Shown: piece by piece, positions 1 through 5,879 of the stretch
Numbering within the stretch: position 1 is the stretch's first letter
Layout of the letters: the number at the start of each line of letters is the position of its first letter
Assembly: GCF_042434745.1 (NCBI RefSeq)
Contig: NZ_JBHLSS010000046.1
Origin: Azotobacter paspali
Lineage (GTDB): Bacteria > Pseudomonadota > Gammaproteobacteria > Pseudomonadales > Pseudomonadaceae
Strand: one strand, 5' to 3'
Length of the DNA: 13,793 nucleotides
Notes under the pieces: generated by a model
What the model was told of the DNA's origin: nothing
The model's database searches: none
The model's input: the letters and a program-made list of their open reading frames with translations, nothing else
Made by a program: the position numbers and the translations under genes

Positions 1-492
1 CGGCAGATTGCCGAGCTGTACCGTCGGCGCTGGCGTATCGAGGGGATGTTCCAGCGCCTGGAGTCGGTCCTGCAGAGCGAGATCCGCAGCCTGGGCCATC
101 CCCGGGCAGCGTTGCTGGGGTTTGCCGTGGCGGTGCTGGCCTGCAACCTCCTGGAGGTGCTCAAGCGCAGTGTCGAACAGGCCCATCGCGAACAGTTTCC
201 CGAGGGCTGGGAGGCGTCCCCCTACCACCTGGCGGTCCAGGTCAGAAGCCGTTACGAGGGGATGCTCGTCGCACTGCCGGTGGAGCACTGGCCCACATGG
301 GCCGACGGTTCGGCCAGCACACTGGCGCAGCGCCTGCTGGAGTTGGCACGGTACATCAAGCCCGGCCAGGTGGCCACCAGCAAGCGTGGCCCCAAGGTGA
401 AGAAGACCCGGGAGTGGGTCGATGGCGCCACAGCCCGCGCTCATGTCTCCACGGCCCGTGTAATCAAGGCCTCGAAAGGTAAGAGACCTTGA
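1..492 (+). CDS. IS4-type transposase, C-terminal part (cut by window edge)
   Basis: The frame is open from base 1 to a TGA at 490-492, giving about 163 residues. They begin RQIAELYRRRWRIEGMFQRL, which matches the Y-x2-R-x3-E-x6-K signature around the third catalytic residue (Glu) of IS4/IS5-type DDE transposases. The final lysine of the signature is replaced here by Glu (RRRWRIEGMFQRLE). The rest resembles the C-terminal region of Pseudomonas IS4-family transposases. The N-terminal catalytic part lies outside the window, so whether the whole gene is intact cannot be judged. The stop codon is followed within a few bases by IS110 coding sequence, so no room is left for a normal IS4 right end. 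This suggests the element was truncated or interrupted on its right side. Family assignment is by motif recognition only. Confidence 0.75.
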   Translation, partial: RQIAELYRRRWRIEGMFQRLESVLQSEIRSLGHPRAALLGFAVAVLACNLLEVLKRSVEQAHREQFPEGWEASPYHLAVQVRSRYEGMLVALPVEHWPTWADGSASTLAQRLLELARYIKPGQVATSKRGPKVKKTREWVDGATARAHVSTARVIKASKGKRP

Positions 493-493
493 A

Positions 494-622
494 AGGGCTG
501 GGCCTTACAACGTGGCGGTTGCCGCACTGGCCAATAAACTGGCCCGAACCCTGTGGGCCATGCTGGCCAAGGGCTCTCCGTACCGGGCGGAACGCTTTAG
601 CGCATGTCCCGCGGAGCATTGA
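494..622 (+). pseudogene. IS110-type transposase C-terminal remnant
   Basis: Translation from 494 gives a short open stretch containing NVAVAALANKLARTLWAML, then AKGSPYRAERFSACPAEH and a TGA at 620-622. The N-V-A-x2-ALANK-x-AR-x-LWAML pattern is the typical C-terminal end of IS110-family (DEDD, transposase_20 domain) transposases. Only about 40 codons remain. There is no start codon, and the DEDD catalytic part and the serine-containing core are absent. The remnant sits directly between the IS4 fragment and the IS630-type end that starts 7 bases after its stop, so it is debris left after other insertions or deletions. It is non-functional. What it was in full cannot be told from this window. 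Confidence 0.7.
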
Positions 623-628
623 AAACAC

Positions 629-693
629 TAGAGCATTTTTTGAAAATACGAATTCGACATACAAGGGTTGCTCTTCCGAGTCATTTCGGTTCT
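629..693 (+). repeat. 65-bp direct repeat, copy 1 (IS630-type end)
   Basis: This is the partner of 13729-13793, in the same orientation. The copies differ at T/C (647), A/G (664), GA/TG (678-679) and TT/GC (690-691). They are separate insertions or diverged copies of the same element and could support homologous recombination across the siderophore locus. Confidence 0.8.
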
Positions 694-721
694 TCTCTCC
701 CGCTCGGAAAAGGGGACCAGA

Positions 722-901
722 ATGGCTCGGGCATACAGTGCCGATCTTCGCCAGCGCGTCGTCGACGCGGCCATGGGTGGGCTGTCGGCTCGGCAGGCCG
801 CCGAGCGATTCGACGTCGGGACAGCAACAGCGATCGTCTGGGTACGGCGCTTCCGGGAAGGCGAGGAACTCGTCGCCCGCCAACTGATCTTCGTCGACTA
901 A
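722..901 (+). pseudogene. IS630-type transposase, internally deleted and nonsense-terminated
   Basis: From ATG 722 the protein begins MARAYSADLRQRVVDAA and continues with GGLSARQAAERFDVGTATAI and a WVRRF segment. This is the N-terminal helix-turn-helix of IS630-family transposases. After FREGEELVARQ it jumps directly to LIFVD, the segment carrying the first catalytic aspartate, which in intact relatives lies roughly 80-90 residues further on. The codon after that Asp is TAA (899-901), where the family has Glu. In-frame translation past the stop continues TAASTNL, still transposase-like, before joining permease sequence in the same frame. The gene is therefore broken twice, by an internal deletion and by a stop at the catalytic segment. 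Estimated deletion size rests on knowledge of the family, not on an alignment. Confidence 0.7.
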
Positions 902-925
902 ACCGCCGCTTCGACGAACCTGTGC

Positions 926-1346
926 GAGGACAGCCTGATCTTCGTGCTGGTGCATTCGGTGCTCTGGTCGCTGGCGCTGAACACCTACGCCGGCTTTCTC
1001 GGCGTCCCGGAAACCCAGCGCATGGTCGGGCGCAACTACGGCCTGTGCGGTTTGCGCTTTGTCGCCTTGATCTTGGTGCCCACCGCGCTGCCGTCGATCC
1101 TCTCCGGCCTGAAGATCGGCTGGGCCTTCGCCTGGCGCACCCTGGTCGCCAGCCGAGCTGGTGTTCGGCACCTCGTCCGGCAAGGGCGGGCTCGGCTGGT
1201 ACAGCTTCCAGAACCGCAACGAGCTGTACACCGACAAGGTGTTCGCCGGCCTCGCGGTGGTGATCTTCATCGGTCTGCTGGTGGAGAGCCTAATCTTCGC
1301 CTTGTTCGAGCGGATCACCGTGAAGCGCTGGGGCATGCAGCGCTGA
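926..1346 (+). pseudogene. TauC/SsuC-type ABC permease, 5'-truncated and frameshifted
   Basis: One frame (926-1150) encodes a segment running from LIFVLVHSVLWSLALNTYAG through SGLKIGWAFAWRTLVA. A second frame (from about 1152) continues ELVFGTSSGKGGLGWYSFQN to VKRWGMQR and a TGA at 1344-1346. Together they read as the C-terminal half of a nitrate/sulfonate/taurine-type ABC transporter inner-membrane permease (BPD_transp_1), including the EAA-like loop 'GLKIGWAFAWRTLVAAELVFG'. The frames can be joined by removing one base at 'gtcgccAgccgag' near 1148-1152. The 5' half is missing, replaced by IS630 debris. With a substrate-binding remnant just downstream, this was probably part of a sulfonate- or nitrate-type uptake operon unrelated to the siderophore genes. 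It is non-functional here. Confidence 0.75.
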
Positions 1347-1379
1347 GCTGTTCCTTCGACTTCTTTCCAGCCTTTTTCC

Positions 1380-1535
1380 GTCCCGCCAGACTGGCCGCCA
1401 GCACCCCCTTGCTCGCCCAGGCCGGAGGGCAGCATCAGCATCGCCCAGCAGTTCGGCATCGTCTATCTGCGGCTCGACGTGGTCCGCGCCAGAAGCTGAT
1501 CAAGAAGTACGGCATCGACATCCAGGTTGGTGTGG
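1380..1535 (+). pseudogene. ABC substrate-binding protein (TauA/SsuA-type) remnant, multiply frameshifted
   Basis: The stretch after the permease can be read as the start of a periplasmic substrate-binding protein if two frameshifts are allowed. The signal-peptide-like RLAAST-LLAQA is followed, in another frame from about 1420, by EGSISIAQQFGIVYLRLDVV. The first frame then resumes with QKLIKKYGIDIQV near 1493-1530. This order (Sec signal, SIAQQFGI, then a helix with KLI-x-K-x-G and DIQV) is typical of the NMT1/SsuA family that accompanies TauC/SsuC permeases. The reading frame is destroyed near 1420 (extra G) and near 1488 (missing base), and the rest of the gene is absent. The identification is by pattern only and is less secure than for the permease. 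Confidence 0.5.
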
Positions 1536-1554
1536 CATGGCAGTCGGCCGGGTC

Positions 1555-2175
1555 TCAAGCCGACGTGCTGGCCGTCGGTGCGATCAGGCTGAACACATGG
1601 GCGATGAAAGCGTCATCGTCCGGCGCCTGATGGCCGCTGACGGCGATCGCATCGTTGATTTCCAGGGCGCTGTAGAGGCGATACTGGATCAGCCCGCCGG
1701 CAGTGACCATCGCCAGGCCGGGCGGCACATCGCTGCGGATATAGCCCATCTGCTGGGCTTGGGCGAATACCGGAACGCATTTCTCGTTGAGCATGACCGA
1801 GCGGCTCTTGTGTTCTTCCTGCTGGCTGCCGAGCACTCGCCAGAGGTGGAAACGGAAAGCCGAAGGGTGGGCCTGCCAATACTCCATATAACCTTTCAGC
1901 AGGTTGGGAATGGTCTTCTCGTCGACGTGAGCAGGGGAAATCAGGTGCGCCAACTGCTCTAGAAAGTCGATCGAAATACGTTCGCCGACCAGGTTCCAGA
2001 GCGTTTCCTTGTCCTTGAAGTGATGATGGATCAGGCCGGGAGAAACCTGAGCATTATCAGCGATATCGCGCATCGAACTGCCGTGAAAACCCTTTTCGGC
2101 AAAGATTCTCAGGGCCGCTTCGAGGATGTTGTCGCGCGCGTCGAAGGCCGAAAAAACAGGTCTCAATTCAGGCAT
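1555..2175 (-). CDS. TetR-family transcriptional regulator
   Basis: This complete 206-residue gene starts at ATG 2173-2175, with GGAG five bases upstream on the - strand. Residues ~12-60 form the classical TetR DNA-binding domain: NILEAALRIFAEKGFHGSSM, then RDIADNAQVSPGLIHHHFKDKETL. The remainder is an all-helical ligand-binding/dimerisation domain of normal length. It is transcribed away from the receptor gene. The shared 169-bp intergenic region holds an inverted repeat overlapping both candidate -35 boxes, so autorepression plus control of the siderophore operon is the likely role. The inducer is unknown. Pyochelin loci are normally activated by the AraC-type regulator PchR, and none is seen here. 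The gene lies next to ABC-transporter debris, but orientation and the palindromes tie it to the siderophore side. Confidence 0.88.
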   Translation of the reverse strand: MPELRPVFSAFDARDNILEAALRIFAEKGFHGSSMRDIADNAQVSPGLIHHHFKDKETLWNLVGERISIDFLEQLAHLISPAHVDEKTIPNLLKGYMEYWQAHPSAFRFHLWRVLGSQQEEHKSRSVMLNEKCVPVFAQAQQMGYIRSDVPPGLAMVTAGGLIQYRLYSALEINDAIAVSGHQAPDDDAFIAHVFSLIAPTASTSA

Positions 2176-2204
2176 TTTTTCTCCAAGACTACTTTTTTCG
2201 TAAA

Positions 2205-2234
2205 ACCCTATTGGCTGAACAGTTGATTAGTCAA
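2205..2234 (-). promoter_or_regulatory. Candidate sigma70 promoter for the tetR gene
   Basis: On the - strand TTGACT (2234-2229) is followed after 18 bases by TAGGGT (2210-2205), about 30 bases upstream of the tetR start codon. The -35 is 5/6 to consensus and the -10 is weak (3/6). The -35 lies inside the TTGACTAA half of the inverted repeat. Predicted by eye only. Confidence 0.4.
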
Positions 2235-2256
2235 GCCGAAATTTGGTGTTGACTAA
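2227..2256. promoter_or_regulatory. Candidate TetR operator: perfect 8-bp inverted repeat over divergent -35 boxes
   Basis: TTAGTCAA (2227-2234) and TTGACTAA (2249-2256) are exact reverse complements separated by 14 bp. Each copy contains the TTGACT -35 box of one divergent promoter. The downstream copy is also the left half of a second imperfect dyad, TGACTAAACGATCAGTCA (2250-2267; 5-bp arms TGACT/AGTCA, 7 of 9 pairs matched). Such dyads are the usual binding sites of TetR dimers, and the only regulator gene nearby is the divergent tetR. Binding is inferred, not shown. Confidence 0.6.
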
Positions 2257-2278
2257 ACGATCAGTCAGTTTTAAGAAT
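2249..2278 (+). promoter_or_regulatory. Candidate sigma70 promoter for the receptor-led operon
   Basis: TTGACT (2249-2254) is followed after 18 bases by AAGAAT (2273-2278, 4/6 to TATAAT). This leaves a leader of about 60 bases before the receptor start at 2345. The spacer holds the AGTCA arm of the dyad at 2250-2267, so a bound repressor would occlude RNA polymerase. A convincing Fur box was not found. Confidence 0.4.
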
Positions 2279-2344
2279 GTATCTCATTTCTCATTAGCAA
2301 CGAATTCATTGCAGTGATAGCTGCTTAGGGAAGGGCCGTTTCTG

Positions 2345-4573
2345 ATGACAGGTGGTAGTCAGCGCAAGGGTTGTTTTTCGGCCGTAATCCGTTATCGGTC
2401 CTGGCGCGCGAAGGATCTTTCCGGTTTGTTGCAGGGCACCTTGCTATTGCAGGCGGTGAGTATCACCCCCGCCCTGGCCGCGGGCGAAGAGCTGCCGGCC
2501 GACGAGGCGGCCATCATGCTCGACAGCGTGACCGTGACCGCCCGCAAGCGCGGCGAGACGGAGTTCGATGTACCGATCAGCATGGGCGTGATCAGGGAGA
2601 AACAGGCCGAACTGATTCCCCCGGCATCGAGCAACGCCAACTTGGCGCGGATGGTGCCCAACTTCAACTTCCTGGACTCTGGCGGGCAGTACACCAATGC
2701 CGGGAATATCCGCGGTGTGGGTTCTTTTTCGCCGCTGTCCTCGGATGACACCTCCATCGTTTTCAACGTCGATGAAATCCCGCTGTCGGCCTACGGCGTT
2801 CCGCCAGTACTGATGGATATCGAACGGGTCGAAGTGCTCCGTGGCCCGCAGGGCACCCTGTACGGGCGCAATACCCAGGGTGGGGCGATCAATATCGTGA
2901 CCAACCGGCCGCAGTTCGGCCCGGAACTGTCGGTACGCATGGAAGGCGGATCGCGCGACTATGGCCTCGGCGAACTGATCGTCAACGATGCGCTCAATGA
3001 CAACCTCGCGGGGCGCCTGGCGATACGCTACAGCGAGCAGAACGGCGATGTCCGCAACAACGCTTCGGGCGACAAGGACGGTGCGGCGCAAATCGGTGCC
3101 CTGCGCGGTTCGCTGTTGTTCGTCCCGGACGAAGAAACCAGCGCCTTGCTGACCTTGAGCTACAACCGCAACGACGACCAGTCGCCGCGTTTCATTCTGC
3201 GCGACTCCCCCGGTTTTCCGCGCAGCGGCCTCGACCCGCGCAATGACTTCCGGCGCGAAAGCTACGGTCTCAACCTGCGGGTTAGTCGTGCGCTGGACTG
3301 GGCGAACCTGGAGTCGCTGTCGAGCATCCAGTATTCCACCTTCAAGCAGAAGCTGGATATGACCGACAGCGTGCTCTATTCGGCGTTGACCGGCCTGTCG
3401 CCAGCGGCCTTCGATACCGCCGGCGACCTGTACAAGGGTACCCTGCGCGACACCGCGCTAATGCAGGAGCTGCGTCTGTCCTCGCTGGAGGATGGTTACC
3501 TGCAATGGGTCACCGGGATCAACCTGTGGTATTCGGAATTCGATGCCAACACCAAAGGCCTCGGTTTCACCCAGCCGCGTTTCGCGGTGTTCAGCGGATC
3601 GCAGAAGAATCGCTTCCGTACTCTCAGCTCCTCTACATTTGGCGAGGCGACCCTGCCACTGACCGAGCGTCTGAAGGGCACCCTGGGGCTGCGCCTGACC
3701 CACGAGGGCAAGCGCGCCCGCTATCGCTACCAGGGTGGCGACCTCGGCACGGTGCCGACATACGGCGAAAACGCTTCGGTATCCGACAACTTCGTTTCCG
3801 GTCGTGCCGCCCTGAACTACGAATGGTCGCCGCAGTGGATGACCTACATCAGCGTGGGACGTGGAGTGGTCGGCCAGGACTTCCCCTGGAGTTCTTCCAA
3901 CGTACCCTTCGGCCATGACGAAGAAGCCTTCGCCACGTCCAAGAGCTGGACCTACGAAGCCGGCTTCAAGAGCCGCCTGTGGGACGAGCGTCTGCAACTC
4001 AACGGCTCGGTGTTCTACAATGACGTCGAGGATGGCCACCTCTACGTCTACAACGGCGTTTACTATCAGAGTACCACCCTCGACTACGACAGCTCCGGCG
4101 CCGAGCTCGAAGTACGTCTGAAGCTGACCGACGAGTTCAACCTGTCCGCCGGCGTTGGCTACACCCATGCCGAGCTGAAGAACGTCTCCACCGAAGCCAA
4201 CCGCTTGACCCGTGGGGCGAAGGAAGGCAACCAGGTACCGAACGTACCGGAATATTCTGGCAACCTCGGCCTCGAGTACCGCATCTCCGCCCAGCGCCTG
4301 GCGATTCCCAGCGGCGAGTTGTACGGCAATGTCAGCTACCAGTATGTGGACAAGCGTGCCGCCGATGTCGCCAACAGCTTCAATTTAGGTTCCTACGACC
4401 TGACCAATGCGCGCATCGGCTGGGAAGACAGCCGCTACGGCATCTACCTGTTCGGCTACAACCTGTTCGACAAGCGCTATGAGTCGGTGGGTGCCTATTA
4501 CAGCCCCGAGGTACAGGCCGTGCGGGTTGGCCAGGGGCGGATCGCCGGGGTTGGCCTGACGGCCAAGCTGTGA
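2345..4573 (+). CDS. TonB-dependent outer-membrane siderophore receptor
   Basis: The product (742 aa) is an outer-membrane gated channel that would import a ferric siderophore using TonB-ExbBD energy. Residues 1-45 form a long signal peptide with hydrophobic core LSGLLQGTLLLQAV and an ALA|AG cleavage site. The TonB box is DSVTVTA (60-66). The plug domain follows (to ~185), with ERVEVLRGPQGTLYGRNTQG just before the conserved GGAINIVT. The remainder is a ~22-strand beta barrel. It ends GVGLTAKL, without the usual terminal aromatic residue. ATG 2345 is preceded by AGGGAAGGG at 2327-2335. The stop lies 10 bp before the MFS gene, so they are co-transcribed. The ligand is inferred from neighbours (salicyl-thiazoline type); sequence alone cannot exclude an unrelated siderophore. 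No N-terminal signalling domain for a FecR-type surface-signalling system is seen. The gene appears intact. Confidence 0.9.
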   Translation: MTGGSQRKGCFSAVIRYRSWRAKDLSGLLQGTLLLQAVSITPALAAGEELPADEAAIMLDSVTVTARKRGETEFDVPISMGVIREKQAELIPPASSNANLARMVPNFNFLDSGGQYTNAGNIRGVGSFSPLSSDDTSIVFNVDEIPLSAYGVPPVLMDIERVEVLRGPQGTLYGRNTQGGAINIVTNRPQFGPELSVRMEGGSRDYGLGELIVNDALNDNLAGRLAIRYSEQNGDVRNNASGDKDGAAQIGALRGSLLFVPDEETSALLTLSYNRNDDQSPRFILRDSPGFPRSGLDPRNDFRRESYGLNLRVSRALDWANLESLSSIQYSTFKQKLDMTDSVLYSALTGLSPAAFDTAGDLYKGTLRDTALMQELRLSSLEDGYLQWVTGINLWYSEFDANTKGLGFTQPRFAVFSGSQKNRFRTLSSSTFGEATLPLTERLKGTLGLRLTHEGKRARYRYQGGDLGTVPTYGENASVSDNFVSGRAALNYEWSPQWMTYISVGRGVVGQDFPWSSSNVPFGHDEEAFATSKSWTYEAGFKSRLWDERLQLNGSVFYNDVEDGHLYVYNGVYYQSTTLDYDSSGAELEVRLKLTDEFNLSAGVGYTHAELKNVSTEANRLTRGAKEGNQVPNVPEYSGNLGLEYRISAQRLAIPSGELYGNVSYQYVDKRAADVANSFNLGSYDLTNARIGWEDSRYGIYLFGYNLFDKRYESVGAYYSPEVQAVRVGQGRIAGVGLTAKL

Positions 4574-4583
4574 GGCCACGCCG

Positions 4584-5837
4584 ATGGAACCGAGCGACTA
4601 TCTAGTGGAGCGAGACAGCCCGCCCCTGCGCGAACGCCACAGCGACTACTGGCGCCTGTTGCCACGCATCGGCCTGCTGTACCTGGCCTTCGGCATCCTC
4701 TTCGGCCTGATCCAGGGCGGCCTGCCGCCGCTGTTACGGACCCGGGGCCTGGATATAGGCCGCCTGGGCTGGCTGTTCCTGCTGCTATTGCCGTTCGGCA
4801 TGACCTTCCTCTGGGCGCCGTGGGTCGACCGTTGGCGCCTGCCCTGGCTCAGCCATCGCAGCGGCTGGATCGTCGCCATGCAAGGAGTGGCGATCGCCGG
4901 GGTGACGCTGATCGCCTTCGGCCAGCAACTGCCGCCCATTCTCCTCCTGGGCATCGGCCTGGTGGTCGCGCTGGCCGCCGCGACCATGGATTTGGCGCTG
5001 GACGCCCTGGTCACCGAAACCACTCCCTCCGAAAGCCGCTCGCTGGCCGGAGCGATCAAGGTTGGCGCGCTGTCCATCGGCGCCATGACCGGCGGCGGAG
5101 TGTTCCTCGCGCTGTTCCAGAGCCTGGGCTGGCGCACCATTTTCCTGCTCATCGTCCTGCTGCTAGTGATCGCCACCGTTCCGCTGCTGAGCTGGCGATC
5201 GGAGCGCCATGAGCCGTCGTCGAATCACCAGGCCAGCCTGCTGGCGGCATTGCGCCAACCCTTGATGCGCCGCCGCCTGATGCTGCTGTCGCTGGTGTCC
5301 TGCGTGCTGATCGGTCTGTTCAGCCTGAACCGGGTCATGCTGGTCGACCTCGGTTTGCCGCTAGAACGGGTCGGCTGGGTGGTCGGCACCTTGTCGCCTC
5401 TGTGCAGCCTAGGCGCGGCGATCGTCGCGCCCCTGTTGTTGCGCCGCTTCAACTTGGCGCCATGCCTGGCGTTGTTCTGCCTGCTCGGTATGGCGTCGGC
5501 GCTACTGATGTTCGTTGGCACCTGGCAGGCCTCGATCAGCCTGGCCCTGGTTGGGGCGGTGAGCGTCAATGCCGGGGTCAGCGGGCTGTATGTGGTGATC
5601 TGCTCAATCATCCTCGGCTGGGCCTCGAACCTTCAGGCGGCCACCGATTACGCCGCCCTCTACGGCATCAGCCGGTTGCTCAGCCTGGTGGTGCTGATGA
5701 CCGTCATGCAAGGCCTGTCGCGTATCGGTTGGCCACTGTTTTACGCCATCGGGCTGGCGGGTCTGCCCCTGGTGGTGATCCTGCTTGCCCGTGCCTGCAA
5801 AGAGAGTGGACCGCCCGCTGCGTCCCTCGACCGTTGA
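4584..5837 (+). CDS. MFS siderophore permease, RhtX/FptX type
   Basis: This 417-residue protein has about 12 hydrophobic segments, the normal size for the RhtX/FptX siderophore-transporter family. FptX (pyochelin) and RhtX (rhizobactin 1021) carry the siderophore across the inner membrane. The stretch LDIGRLGWLFLLLLPFGM followed by FLWAPWVDRWR is typical of this family's TM2-TM3 region (known-family recognition). ATG 4584 has GAGG eight bases upstream, overlapping the receptor stop. The NRPS start follows after 42 bases. Its place between the receptor and the synthetase fits inner-membrane import of the ferric siderophore, although export cannot be excluded from sequence. The frame is intact, with no truncation seen. 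AmpG-type muropeptide permeases are distant relatives and the main alternative annotation. Confidence 0.8.
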   Translation: MEPSDYLVERDSPPLRERHSDYWRLLPRIGLLYLAFGILFGLIQGGLPPLLRTRGLDIGRLGWLFLLLLPFGMTFLWAPWVDRWRLPWLSHRSGWIVAMQGVAIAGVTLIAFGQQLPPILLLGIGLVVALAAATMDLALDALVTETTPSESRSLAGAIKVGALSIGAMTGGGVFLALFQSLGWRTIFLLIVLLLVIATVPLLSWRSERHEPSSNHQASLLAALRQPLMRRRLMLLSLVSCVLIGLFSLNRVMLVDLGLPLERVGWVVGTLSPLCSLGAAIVAPLLLRRFNLAPCLALFCLLGMASALLMFVGTWQASISLALVGAVSVNAGVSGLYVVICSIILGWASNLQAATDYAALYGISRLLSLVVLMTVMQGLSRIGWPLFYAIGLAGLPLVVILLARACKESGPPAASLDR

Positions 5838-5866
5838 TCGTCCCCTTTATTTCGCTGACCGGATAA

Positions 5867-5873
5867 CCGGAGG
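5867..5873 (+). promoter_or_regulatory. Ribosome binding site of the NRPS gene
   Basis: CCGGAGG ends six bases before ATG 5880, which sets the start there rather than at the in-frame TTG 5874, which would be too close to the site. Confidence 0.75.
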
Positions 5874-5879
5874 TTGAAC

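Larger units (their letters stand above)
629..924 (+). mobile_element. IS630-type element remnant, left end plus internally deleted transposase
   Basis: The element starts at a TA (629-630) followed by GAGCATTTTTTGAAAA. The same terminus recurs at 13729 with 6 differences over 65 bp. Both copies are preceded by C, so both sit at CTA|G, which fits the TA (often CTAG) target of IS630-family elements. Ninety bases in, the transposase starts (722), and homology seems to end about 924, where ABC-permease sequence begins. No right end is present. The element has lost most of its interior and all of its distal half and cannot transpose by itself. Confidence 0.7.

Noticed and set aside
464..1459. A 331-codon open frame on the - strand across the IS and ABC debris.
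   Set aside because: It covers remnants of four different + strand genes, its composition is low-complexity and rich in Gly/Arg/Gln, and no family motif is seen. It is a GC-rich shadow frame.
944..1630. A single 228-codon open frame taken as one gene.
   Set aside because: It is the first half of the permease in its true frame, then frameshifted permease read out of frame, then substrate-binding remnants and antisense tetR. It is not one protein.
2279..2299. Possible Fur box upstream of the receptor.
   Set aside because: Only the first ~11 bases of the - strand sequence resemble the 19-bp consensus; the second half does not match. Mentioned as a weak possibility, not annotated.
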